Under the pieces are notes generated by a model that was not told where the DNA came from, ran no database searches, and worked only from the letters and a program-made list of their open reading frames with translations. From an uncultured Veillonellaceae bacterium (GTDB lineage: Bacteria; Bacillota; Negativicutes; Veillonellales; Negativicoccaceae), in the NCBI GenBank assembly GCA_900556745.1, contig USPU01000010.1:1-25267 (forward strand): 25,267 bases of DNA, in the 5' to 3' direction. The position numbers and the translations under genes are program-made. This document shows positions 7,210 to 15,645 of this stretch, one piece after another (position 1 is the stretch's first letter; each line of letters starts with the position of its first letter).

Positions 7210-7902
7210 CTACGCTCTCCTTCCGCCGGATCGATCCAACCGATTCCAAATCGTATTTAAAATGCCGAACAAGAAATACATGAAAAAGAATACAAACGCC
7301 CAACGTGACGGTTCATCGAATAGCAAGAGCAGCCCGATGACGACCACGACCGCCAGCGCTTTTTTCTGCACCGGATCGGCGGCTTTACCCTTGAAATCCG
7401 GGTAATGCATTTCGCTGACCATCACCCATGCCAATACCAGCGTCAGCACCCAGGTAAGATACACCGGCAACGGCGCATCCGACAGCACATAGGTCGCGGC
7501 CAAACATCCCGTTGTCGGGATCGGCATCCCCATGAAAAAGCCGTGCACCACATCCGTATTAATATTGAAACGAGCTAAGCGCATCGCGCCACAGACCGCT
7601 AAAAGCACAGCGGCAATCGCTCCCAAACCGAACGGCATGAGCGCCATTTGCCAAGTATAGAGCAAAACGGCCGGCGCCACACCGAACGATACCACATCAC
7701 ATAATGAGTCCAACTCTTTACCGAAATCTCCGGCTACGCCGAACGCACGAGCTACCCGCCCGTCCAAACCGTCCGCCACTGCCGCGAGCAAAATCGCCCA
7801 GCCAGCCGCGTTGAAATTCCCCTGCACGGTAAACATCAACGACAGTGTCCCCATGGCAATATTCAAAGCCGTAAAAAGATTCGGTATCCATTCTTTACGC
7901 AT
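7210..7902 (-). CDS. pssA: CDP-diacylglycerol--serine O-phosphatidyltransferase
   Basis: PssA condenses CDP-diacylglycerol with serine to make phosphatidylserine, the substrate of the Psd encoded just upstream. The 230-residue integral membrane protein carries the CDP-alcohol phosphatidyltransferase motif D-G-x2-A-R-x8-G-x3-D-x3-D: Asp44, Asp47, Gly48, Ala51, Arg52, Gly61, Asp65 and Asp69. The N-terminus (IPNLFTALNIAMGTLSL) is the usual first helix of class I/II bacterial Pss, and several further helices follow. Its ATG overlaps the psd stop by 8 bases (ATGCGTAA), giving a coupled pair for phosphatidylethanolamine synthesis. Confidence 0.96.
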   Translation of the reverse strand: MRKEWIPNLFTALNIAMGTLSLMFTVQGNFNAAGWAILLAAVADGLDGRVARAFGVAGDFGKELDSLCDVVSFGVAPAVLLYTWQMALMPFGLGAIAAVLLAVCGAMRLARFNINTDVVHGFFMGMPIPTTGCLAATYVLSDAPLPVYLTWVLTLVLAWVMVSEMHYPDFKGKAADPVQKKALAVVVVIGLLLLFDEPSRWAFVFFFMYFLFGILNTIWNRLDRSGGRRA

Positions 7903-8536
7903 CTACTATTCTCCCGATAACAGTTTCGCCGCCGCGCACACGATCCCCTTTTTTTACGCAAACAGCCACATTTTTCGGCATAAACACTTCCGTGCACGAA
8001 CCGAACTTGATCATTCCGTATAACTCGCCTTTACCCAACCGATCGCCCAGTTTTTTCCAGGATACGATCCGGCGCGCTAAAAGGCCCGCAATCTGCGTAA
8101 CGACAATCGAAATTCGTTCGTTTTCAAGACCGATCGTGTGGCGTTCGTTTTCATAACCTACACTTTTTTGAAACGCGGGGCGAAAACCGCCGCAGGTGTA
8201 TTGACGAAACTTAATATCGCCCGCCATCGGACTGCGATTGACATGCACATCAAATACGGATAAAAAAATCGTAACTTTATAACAGGGCGCACCCAAAAAC
8301 AACTCTTCCTCTACTTCTTCGACCCGCATCACGGTGCCGTCCGCCGGTGACACAAGCACGTCGGGGTCACGCGGCACATTTCGCCGGGGCGAACGAAAGA
8401 AGAAGGTGAAAAAAAGCGCAAATAGAAACGGTAACAAGGCCCAGTGCCATGATATCAGTAACCCTGTCAGGAGCGCGACGAAAAGAGCTCCCCCGATAAA
8501 GGGATAGCCTTCTTTCACGATCGTGATCTGTGACAA
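7895..8536 (-). CDS. psd: Phosphatidylserine decarboxylase, short form
   Basis: Psd converts phosphatidylserine to phosphatidylethanolamine using a self-made pyruvoyl group. From the proposed TTG start the protein is 213 residues, matching the short (Psd-A) subfamily. Residues 10-48 form a hydrophobic hairpin membrane anchor; SPADGTV holds Asp66 and FDVHVNR holds His98 of the autoprocessing centre; Gly179-Ser180 in IKFGSCTEVF is the predicted cleavage site that yields the pyruvoyl Ser180. Start choice: the longer frame to 8644 lies inside the upstream gene, while TTG 8536 is two bases after that gene's stop and has AAGGGGG 8 bases upstream. GSC replaces the more usual GSR/GST after the cleavage point, which should not block processing. 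Confidence 0.94.
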   Translation of the reverse strand: MSQITIVKEGYPFIGGALFVALLTGLLISWHWALLPFLFALFFTFFFRSPRRNVPRDPDVLVSPADGTVMRVEEVEEELFLGAPCYKVTIFLSVFDVHVNRSPMAGDIKFRQYTCGGFRPAFQKSVGYENERHTIGLENERISIVVTQIAGLLARRIVSWKKLGDRLGKGELYGMIKFGSCTEVFMPKNVAVCVKKGDRVRGGETVIGRIVDA

Positions 8537-8538
8537 TA

Positions 8539-9279
8539 TTATTTCCCCCTTCGGTTGGCGGAACGTTTCACCTGCCACATAAATTGCGGCAACGCTCCCA
8601 TCCGCCGTAACCGGGACGGTTGAAGAGCCAAACGATACAACCATTCCAAGCGATTTTTTTGCCAGAAAAGCGGCGCTCGTTTTAATCGACCGGAAAGCAC
8701 ATCAAAAGAACCGCCCACACCGAGCGATACAATACCCGGCAATTGCGGCCGCATCCGCGTCAGCCAATACTCCTGTTTCGGAACGCCGAGGCCCGCGAAT
8801 AAAAGCTGCGCGCCGCTTTCCCGTATGTCCGCGGCAATCGTGTCATTTTCCGACGCGGCAAAATAGCCGTCCCGCACGCCGACGATCGGCAGCGTGCCGA
8901 AACGGCTTTCCAGCCGCTGCGCCGCTTCGGCGGCGACGTCGGGCGCGCCGCCGAAGAAATACATCTTGGTCCCCGTTTGCGCCGCGCGTTCCACGAGCGC
9001 GGTCATAAAGTCAATCCCCGCTACGCGCGCCGGAAAATGCTTATGGAGCTGTTCACCGGCCCAAACAATTCCCGCCCCGTCCGCAAGCACCATATCCGCC
9101 GCGGCCAATACCTGACCGAACGCGGGATCTTTATACGCGCGCATGACCATTTCCGCATTCGCGGTGGCGATGAATTTCGTTTCCTTTTGCGCGAGCCAAG
9201 TGTCCACCTGCGCGACAGCGGTTTCGAGTGTGAGGGCGTCAATGGCAACGCCCAGAATCGAATGCCGTTCCCACTGCAT
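8539..9279 (-). CDS. WecG/TagA/CpsF family glycosyltransferase
   Basis: This GT26 enzyme of about 246 residues transfers a sugar (ManNAc or a ManNAc-uronic acid in known members) to an undecaprenyl-diphosphate-linked acceptor at the inner membrane face. Family signatures are ILGVAIDALT at the N-terminus, FIATANAEMV (Thr39, Asn41), MVLADGAGIVWA with the probable catalytic Asp67, MYFFGGAPDVA, and LFAGLGVPKQEYW. The C-terminal segment RLEWLYRLALQPSRLRR is the basic membrane-associating appendage of this family. ATG 9279 is preferred to GTG 9288 because AAGG lies 8 bases before it. It starts 10 bases after guaB and ends 2 bases before psd. The product could be a teichoic-acid-like or enterobacterial-common-antigen-like linkage; which one cannot be told. 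Confidence 0.92.
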   Translation of the reverse strand: MQWERHSILGVAIDALTLETAVAQVDTWLAQKETKFIATANAEMVMRAYKDPAFGQVLAAADMVLADGAGIVWAGEQLHKHFPARVAGIDFMTALVERAAQTGTKMYFFGGAPDVAAEAAQRLESRFGTLPIVGVRDGYFAASENDTIAADIRESGAQLLFAGLGVPKQEYWLTRMRPQLPGIVSLGVGGSFDVLSGRLKRAPLFWQKNRLEWLYRLALQPSRLRRMGALPQFMWQVKRSANRRGK

Positions 9280-9289
9280 GGCAGGCACC

Positions 9290-10953
<1,664 letters not shown>

Positions 10954-10998
10954 AAGATTCCTCCGTATCGTTAATTTGTTTTCTCCTATATTTTATCT

Positions 10999-11007
10999 AT
11001 TATAGCA
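10999..11007 (-). promoter_or_regulatory. Extended -10 promoter of the tautomerase-guaB-surE operon
   Basis: On the minus strand TG-C-TATAAT (TG at 11007-11006, -10 box at 11004-10999) is a perfect extended -10; no clear -35 hexamer is present 16-18 bases upstream. The leader to the ATG at 10953 is about 40 bases. The rest of 10954-11091 holds no gene. Confidence 0.65.
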
Positions 11008-11091
11008 TACCGAGAGCACTTTACTCACATTTTCTGCCCATCCCGAGTGGACAATTTTACGGTATTTGTCCGTTGGCGACATCGGCTATCT

Positions 11092-11117
11092 AAAAAAGTC
11101 GCCGGCGGCGACTTTTT
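11092..11117 (-). terminator. Intrinsic terminator after the second flavodoxin gene
   Basis: GTCGCC-GGC-GGCGAC with flanking A and T tracts forms a stable hairpin 5 bases beyond the flavodoxin stop (11123). On the minus strand it ends in six T residues. Confidence 0.85.
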
Positions 11118-11122
11118 CAGTT

Positions 11123-11548
11123 TTATTTTTGAGCGATGTCTTGTCCCAACTTGCGACAGGAGGCCAATCCCTCATCATCCGGCGTGCCTTGGCAGTGTAG
11201 CGGCGGCGCCACAAGCTCCGCGCCGGCATCACTGAGTTCCTGCACCCACTTGGTCAGCCATTCTCCATGCGACCAGCCGCACGAACCGAAAACAGCGACA
11301 TGTTTACCGGCGAGTTTCGGATACAGTTCCTGCATGAACGGTACCACTTCCCCGTCTTCCAATTCTTCGATGCCCATGGCGGGGCAGCCCAAAATCAGCC
11401 GATCGGCCTGCAATGCTTCTTCCGGCGTAGTATCGGCATACGTCGTCAGGGTAATGTCGGCGCCGGCATCCCGTGCGCCGAGCGCGATCTCTTCCGCCAT
11501 CTGCTCCGTGTTACCTGTGTTCGTCCAATAAATAACAGCTACTTTCAT
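11123..11548 (-). CDS. Flavodoxin (short-chain), second copy
   Basis: This 141-residue flavodoxin is a cytoplasmic FMN electron carrier. The phosphate-binding loop TNTGNTE (9-15) is preceded by the strand VAVIYW; LGCPAMGIEELED (53-65) is the 60s FMN loop; GSCGWSHGEW places Trp92 against the flavin. It is clearly paralogous to the neighbour at 11595-12023, sharing YWT-x-GNTE, LGCPAMG-x-E-x-LE and the final PDDE-x-L-x-x-CR-x-LG. The 46-base gap between the genes contains a hairpin terminator and leaves no room for an obvious promoter, so this copy may depend on read-through. The ribosome site GAGGAGGAG is strong. Differences such as Asn/Thr in the phosphate loop and Cys90 may tune redox potential. 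Confidence 0.93.
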   Translation of the reverse strand: MKVAVIYWTNTGNTEQMAEEIALGARDAGADITLTTYADTTPEEALQADRLILGCPAMGIEELEDGEVVPFMQELYPKLAGKHVAVFGSCGWSHGEWLTKWVQELSDAGAELVAPPLHCQGTPDDEGLASCRKLGQDIAQK

Positions 11549-11566
11549 AGGCTCCTCCTCAGATAG

Positions 11567-11590
11567 AAAAACGCCACGTAAACGTGGCGT
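11567..11590 (-). terminator. Intrinsic terminator between the two flavodoxin genes
   Basis: On the minus strand ACGCCACGT-TT-ACGTGGCGT is a 9-bp perfect stem followed by five T residues. It lies 4 bases after the first flavodoxin stop and upstream of the second copy's ribosome site, so it should limit transcription of the second copy. Confidence 0.85.
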
Positions 11591-11594
11591 TCGT

Positions 11595-12023
11595 TTAGGC
11601 GTTTGCTAACGCTTCACCGAGTTGGCGGCAGGCTTCGAGCGCTTCATCATCGGGATACGCGTACGCTTTAACCGGATCCGCGACAATATCCGCGCCGGTT
11701 TCGGCAACACGACCGGCCCAGTCGTCCATCCACTGACCGTCGTTCCATGCATACGAACCGAAAAGCGCTACTTTTTTGCCGGCGAGATGTCCGGCGAGTT
11801 CTTCATAAAACGGTTCAAAATCGTATTCTTCGAGCTGTTCCGAACCCATGGCCGGACAGCCGAGCGCAATATAATCAAATGCGGCAATATCGTCCGCGGT
11901 AACGTCGGTCACGAAAGAAAGTTGCGTTTCCGCGCCCGCCGCTTTGGCGCCTTCGTCGATCGCATTCGCCATCGCTTCAGTGTTGCCTGATCCCGTCCAA
12001 TACACAATTGCTATATTAGCCAT
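11595..12023 (-). CDS. Flavodoxin (short-chain), Megasphaera-type
   Basis: This 142-residue flavodoxin has the phosphate loop TGSGNTE (10-16), the FMN 60s loop LGCPAMGSEQLEE, and GSYAWNDGQW with Trp93 as the likely isoalloxazine-stacking residue. From memory it is strongly similar along its length to the well-studied Megasphaera elsdenii flavodoxin (IVYW-S/T-G-x-GNTEAMAN, GKKV-x-LFGSY-x-W), which supports a Negativicutes host. Such flavodoxins replace ferredoxin in low-iron, anaerobic electron transfer. The gene has the best sigma-70-like promoter in the window, with a palindrome inside the spacer, and a strong AAAGGAGG ribosome site. Confidence 0.95.
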   Translation of the reverse strand: MANIAIVYWTGSGNTEAMANAIDEGAKAAGAETQLSFVTDVTADDIAAFDYIALGCPAMGSEQLEEYDFEPFYEELAGHLAGKKVALFGSYAWNDGQWMDDWAGRVAETGADIVADPVKAYAYPDDEALEACRQLGEALANA

Positions 12024-12071
12024 AATATGCCTCCTTTAAGATGCCGTATATTTATCTGCTTTACTACGCCT

Positions 12072-12100
12072 ATCATAACGACAGTGCCTGTCCTTGTCAA
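12072..12100 (-). promoter_or_regulatory. Canonical promoter of the flavodoxin gene with an embedded inverted repeat
   Basis: On the minus strand TTGACA (12095-12100), a 17-base spacer and TATGAT (12072-12077) form a near-consensus promoter. Within the spacer, GACAG-TGC-CTGTC (12080-12092, plus-strand reading) is a perfect inverted repeat, well placed to be a repressor operator. Confidence 0.8.
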
Positions 12101-12106
12101 TCGGAA

Positions 12107-12871
12107 TCAATGCCACGCGCCAAGCGCCTGCGTCAATCGGGCAAGCCATTCTTTTTGACGGTCGTCGGCGCTGATTAAGACCGCATACACCTGACCGTTT
12201 TTCTTAAAAAGTTCGGCATGGGTGATTTCGCGGTAAAGAATACCTTTTTCCATACGACTTGTCGTCCACGTCGCCGTGTAAACTCGATTTCCTTTGGTCG
12301 GCATGAACTCGACAGTTTCCGCGCGGTCGGGAATCGCGGGAATGACTTCGCGGTTCCAGTACGCCGCCGCTTCATCAAGCGTCATTTGTTGCGTCATGGA
12401 GTTTCGTTGCAAGCGATCCCGTTGCGCGTCGGAAGCGTTCCGATCCGACGGTTTCGCGTCGCGACGATACACGACCAAATTGCGCGTATTCGCCAAGCGA
12501 TCCCTTTGCTCGGGAACTTGGTAATGCGCGCTTTGCTCTTTCTGTACCGGGCGGTAAGCCGGATGCGTCCGATCATACCGCGACGTCACCGCGCGTTCCT
12601 GCGGAATCACGGCGAGTGACGCGTACGCGAAAGCGGCCCGATTCTGTCGTACCAGCAGGTAGTAATGGCCGTTTTTAAATCCTTTATCCTTGTAAAAAGC
12701 GGAGATTTTCGTCGCATCATGCGACCCGCGCACCGATACTTCTCCCGCCACCTGCGTCGTGTCTGCGGGAAGCGTCCATTTCCCCAGCGACGGCACGACC
12801 GCGTCCGCGGCCATGGCCGTATATCCCGAAACGAGTACGGCAAGCGCGGCGGCGATCCATAATTGTTTCAT
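12107..12871 (-). CDS. Secreted/periplasmic protein of unknown function
   Basis: This 254-residue protein was not recognised. Residues 1-21 form a clear Sec signal peptide (MKQ, hydrophobic core LWIAAALAVLVSGYT, cleavage after AMA), so the mature protein is exported. The mature chain contains no cysteine. A first region (about 25-92) ends in a hydrophobic strand YASLAVIP; the middle (about 93-162) is very rich in Arg, Asp, Gln, Tyr and Ser and looks disordered; the C-terminal region (about 163-254) looks folded (TLDEAAAYWNREVIPAIPDR, VYAVLISADDRQKEWL). Start: ATG 12871 with GGGAG 6 bases upstream; the longer frame to 12946 enters glnS. It lies 13 bases after glnS and is probably cotranscribed. 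The YAVLIS strand and alternating pattern could suit a PsbP/DUF-type fold, but this is a guess. Confidence 0.75.
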   Translation of the reverse strand: MKQLWIAAALAVLVSGYTAMAADAVVPSLGKWTLPADTTQVAGEVSVRGSHDATKISAFYKDKGFKNGHYYLLVRQNRAAFAYASLAVIPQERAVTSRYDRTHPAYRPVQKEQSAHYQVPEQRDRLANTRNLVVYRRDAKPSDRNASDAQRDRLQRNSMTQQMTLDEAAAYWNREVIPAIPDRAETVEFMPTKGNRVYTATWTTSRMEKGILYREITHAELFKKNGQVYAVLISADDRQKEWLARLTQALGAWH

Positions 12872-12884
12872 GACGTCTCCCTTC

Positions 12885-14585
12885 TTACTTGGCCTGCTTT
12901 TCTTTTTGTTTTTGCAATTTCGCCCAGGTGTCGCGCAAACCGACAATGCGATTCACGACGAGATGCTCTTCGGTCGTATCCGGATCAATGACAAAATATC
13001 CCTGGCGCATGAATTGGAAACGCGCTCCCACGGGATAGTCCAAAATCGCGGGCTCCGCGACCGCCTGTTTCACGACCAACGAATCCGGATTGGCTTTTTC
13101 GACGAAGTCGCGGCCGTCATCGGTATCGTCTTGCGCGAAGAGATAGTCATACAAGCGGGCTTCGACAGGTACCGCCGTATGCCTTTCCACCCAATGCACG
13201 ACGCCTTTCACCTTGCGGTTGCTGCCGGGCGAACCGCTCTTGGAATCAGGATCATAGGTGCACTTCAATTCAATGATTTCGCCGTTCTCATCTTTGACGA
13301 CTTCCTCACAGCGAATAATGTAGGCGTTGCGCAAACGCACTTCACGACCCGGCGCCAGACGGAAGAATTTTTTCACCGGTTCTTCCATAAAGTCGGCCCG
13401 TTCGATATACAATTCACGCGAAAACGGCACCATGCGTTCGCCCATGTCCGGCGCGTCCTGGTTATTGGCGATCGGCAGTTCTTCGGTTTGCCCTTCCGGA
13501 TAGTTGACGAGCGTAATTTTAAGCGGATCGAGCACCGTCATCAGACGCGACGCTTTATTTTTCAAATCTTCGCGAATGCAGAATTCGAGCAGACTGATAT
13601 CCACCATGCTGTCGTTTTTCGCGACCCCGATGCGCTCGCAGAAATCCCGCAACGCTTCCGGCGTGTAGCCGCGGCGGCGGATCCCCGAGATCGTCGGCAT
13701 GCGCGGATCGTCCCAGCCGCTGACGATGTGTTCTTCCACCAGCCGACGCAGTTTGCGTTTGCTGGTAATCATCGTAGTAACATTCAGTCGGGCGAATTCA
13801 ATCTGCCGCGGATGCTCCGGATCCGGCCAGCTTTCCAAGACCCAGTTATAGAGCGGACGATGCGCTTCAAATTCCAGCGTGCAGACCGAATGCGTGATCC
13901 GTTCGATCGCGTCCGATACCGGATGCGCGAAATCGTACATCGGATAGATGCACCAGGTATCGCCGGTGCGATGATGCGTCACGTGCAAAATCCGGTACAG
14001 CACGGGGTCCCGCATCACGAGGTTCGGCGACGCCATGTCGATCTTGGCGCGCAATACTTTTTCGCCGTCGGCGTAGCGCCCCTCTTTCATTTCCTCAAAT
14101 AAACGCAAGCTTTCTTCGATCGAACGGTTACGGTACGGACTTTCCTTGCCCGGCGTATTGAAATCGCCGCGGTACTCGCGGATTTCATCGCCCGAAAGAT
14201 CATCCACGTACGCTTTGCCTTCGCGGATCAGCTGCACGGCGTATTCGTACATTTGCGGGAAATAATCCGAGGCGAAACGCACCTCACCGTCCCACCGGAA
14301 ACCGAGCCAATGCACGTCTTCTTCGATCGATTCGACGTACTCCACATCTTCTTTGGTCGGATTCGTATCGTCAAAGCGCAAGTTGGTTTTACCCTGATAC
14401 TTTTCTCCCAGACCGAAATTCAAGCAAATGCTTTTCGCGTGACCGATATGCAAATACCCGTTCGGTTCCGGCGGAAAGCGCGTATGTACCCGATTATCGG
14501 TATACACATTTTTCGCGATATCCGCATTGATCTCCGCTTCAATAAAATTGCTGCTGGCCACTTCCGGCGTCTTCGTCTCCGTCAT
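12885..14585 (-). CDS. glnS: Glutaminyl-tRNA synthetase
   Basis: GlnRS charges tRNA(Gln) directly. The 566-residue protein shows the class I signature HIGH at 46-49 within PPEPNGYLHIGHAKS, and the KMSKS-equivalent ITSKR at 273-277. Conserved GlnRS segments include RFDDTNPTKEDVEYVESI, SDYFPQMYEYAVQLI, WCIYPMYDFAHPVSDAIE and CTLEFEAHRPLYNW. The C-terminal anticodon-binding beta barrels occupy about 340-550. The ATG at 14585 follows GGAGGAG closely. GlnRS is uncommon in Firmicutes, most of which use GatCAB, but occurs in some lineages including Negativicutes, to my knowledge. It is divergent from the FAH-family gene and followed closely by a secreted-protein gene. No T-box structure is visible in its short leader. 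Confidence 0.97.
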   Translation of the reverse strand: MTETKTPEVASSNFIEAEINADIAKNVYTDNRVHTRFPPEPNGYLHIGHAKSICLNFGLGEKYQGKTNLRFDDTNPTKEDVEYVESIEEDVHWLGFRWDGEVRFASDYFPQMYEYAVQLIREGKAYVDDLSGDEIREYRGDFNTPGKESPYRNRSIEESLRLFEEMKEGRYADGEKVLRAKIDMASPNLVMRDPVLYRILHVTHHRTGDTWCIYPMYDFAHPVSDAIERITHSVCTLEFEAHRPLYNWVLESWPDPEHPRQIEFARLNVTTMITSKRKLRRLVEEHIVSGWDDPRMPTISGIRRRGYTPEALRDFCERIGVAKNDSMVDISLLEFCIREDLKNKASRLMTVLDPLKITLVNYPEGQTEELPIANNQDAPDMGERMVPFSRELYIERADFMEEPVKKFFRLAPGREVRLRNAYIIRCEEVVKDENGEIIELKCTYDPDSKSGSPGSNRKVKGVVHWVERHTAVPVEARLYDYLFAQDDTDDGRDFVEKANPDSLVVKQAVAEPAILDYPVGARFQFMRQGYFVIDPDTTEEHLVVNRIVGLRDTWAKLQKQKEKQAK

Positions 14586-14645
14586 AATCTCCTCCTGCCG
14601 ACAAACACTCCGTCTGCCGTTCTTACGTTCTTATATGTATCTTTT

Positions 14646-14654
14646 ATTTTACCA
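14646..14654 (-). promoter_or_regulatory. Probable glnS promoter (extended -10)
   Basis: On the minus strand TG-G-TAAAAT (-10 box 14651-14646) lies 61 bases before the glnS ATG. There is no convincing -35 box. Confidence 0.45.
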
Positions 14655-14676
14655 CACTCTTTGCCGATCTGCGCCG

Positions 14677-14685
14677 TGGTATAAT
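14677..14685 (+). promoter_or_regulatory. Extended -10 promoter of the FAH-family gene
   Basis: TG-G-TATAAT lies 23 bases before the ATG at 14709, with AAAGGATG in the leader. The -35 region is weak (TTGCCG is only 13 bases from the -10 box). Confidence 0.6.
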
Positions 14686-14708
14686 CAGCGTACAGAAAGG
14701 ATGATACT

Positions 14709-15602
14709 ATGTTACGAATTGTGAGCTTTTCCTACCGCGGTTTGCCCGAATGGGGCATCGTGACCGCTGACGGCGCCCACATCTTGCGCGCCGCCGAGTT
14801 GGAAGAAGCATTATTCATACCGCTCCCCGCGACCGTCGCCGAATTGGTGGCGAACGGTCCCGAAGGTCTCGTGATTTTACAAAGCGCGCTCACGCAAAAG
14901 GAGGAAAATGAAGCGCTCGCGCTGACGCCGCTCGCCTTTGACGAGGTGACTTGGGACGTGCCGCTTCTGCCGATCCGCAATCTGTTTTGCGTCGGCCAAA
15001 ATTACGCCGCGCACGTCAGCGAATTTTCCGGGCAGGACTCGCCGCTTCCGTCGGCGCCCGTGTATTTTACCAAAGCGACGACGACCGCGTTGCCGCATTT
15101 AGCGCCTCTGCCGCGCCACGCCGAGGTAACGAAAGCGCTGGATTACGAGGGTGAACTGGCCGTCATCATCGGTCAGACGACGCAACAGGTCGACAGCGCG
15201 CAGGCGTTGGATCACGTGTTCGGTTACACGATCGCCTGCGATGTCACCGCGCGTGATCTGCAAAGCGAACGCGGCCAATGGTTCTTGGGTAAAAGTCTTG
15301 ACGGCAGCTGCCCGCTCGGCCCCGCGATTTTGGTCGGCACGCCGGACGAGCCGTTCCACCTGACCACGAAAGTCAACGGCGAATTGCGCCAAGCGGCGAC
15401 AACCGATGAAATGCTCTTTTCCGTCGCGCAGCTGATCGCCGATCTTTCGCAAATCGTCACCCTGCTCCCGGGCGATATTCTTTTAACGGGCACGCCCGCC
15501 GGTGTCGGTAAAGGCTTCACGCCGCCGCGCTATTTACAATCGGGCGACACGATCGAAATCACCATTGACGGGATCGGCACGCTGCAAAATACGGTACAAT
15601 AA
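14709..15602 (+). CDS. Fumarylacetoacetate hydrolase (FAH) family protein
   Basis: This 297-residue member of the FAH superfamily hydrolyses or decarboxylates beta-keto acids (acylpyruvates, oxaloacetate, 2-hydroxyhepta-dienoate). The metal-binding acids are present: Glu147 and Glu149 in LDYEGELAVIIG and Asp178 in ACDVTARDLQ. His102 in CVGQNYAAHVSE corresponds to the usual catalytic-lid His, and KSLDGSCPLGP (195-205) and LLTGTPAGVG are family hallmarks. The N-terminal ~85 residues are the small FAH N-terminal domain. It has its own promoter and terminator, so it is monocistronic. Substrate is uncertain; small FAH proteins in anaerobes are often acylpyruvases or oxaloacetate decarboxylases/tautomerases. 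Confidence 0.92.
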   Translation: MLRIVSFSYRGLPEWGIVTADGAHILRAAELEEALFIPLPATVAELVANGPEGLVILQSALTQKEENEALALTPLAFDEVTWDVPLLPIRNLFCVGQNYAAHVSEFSGQDSPLPSAPVYFTKATTTALPHLAPLPRHAEVTKALDYEGELAVIIGQTTQQVDSAQALDHVFGYTIACDVTARDLQSERGQWFLGKSLDGSCPLGPAILVGTPDEPFHLTTKVNGELRQAATTDEMLFSVAQLIADLSQIVTLLPGDILLTGTPAGVGKGFTPPRYLQSGDTIEITIDGIGTLQNTVQ

Positions 15603-15611
15603 TTTCCCACG

Positions 15612-15638
15612 AAAAAAAGCGGCTCACGCCGCTTTTTT
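15612..15638. terminator. Bidirectional intrinsic terminator
   Basis: A6, AGCGGC-TCAC-GCCGCT and T5 form a hairpin between the convergent FAH-family gene (+) and the ATPase-TOPRIM gene (-). Confidence 0.92.
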
Positions 15639-15645
15639 ATTGCCT

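Noticed and set aside
6393-7283. A 296-codon plus-strand frame opposite the GT2 glycosyltransferase
   Set aside because: It is antisense to a gene with all GT2 motifs, has no ribosome site and shows shadow-like composition.
11047-11235. A 62-codon plus-strand frame after the guaB-operon promoter region
   Set aside because: It reads through a terminator hairpin and opposite the flavodoxin 3' end, with no ribosome site.
12759-14102. A 447-codon open frame on the plus strand opposite glnS
   Set aside because: The opposite strand encodes a full, motif-complete GlnRS. The antisense product has no recognisable domain and is compositionally odd (Arg/His/Phe-rich), as expected for a shadow frame in codon-biased DNA.
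14586-14708. Possible T-box or riboswitch upstream of glnS
   Set aside because: The leader is only about 60 bases, with no specifier loop, T-box motif or terminator.
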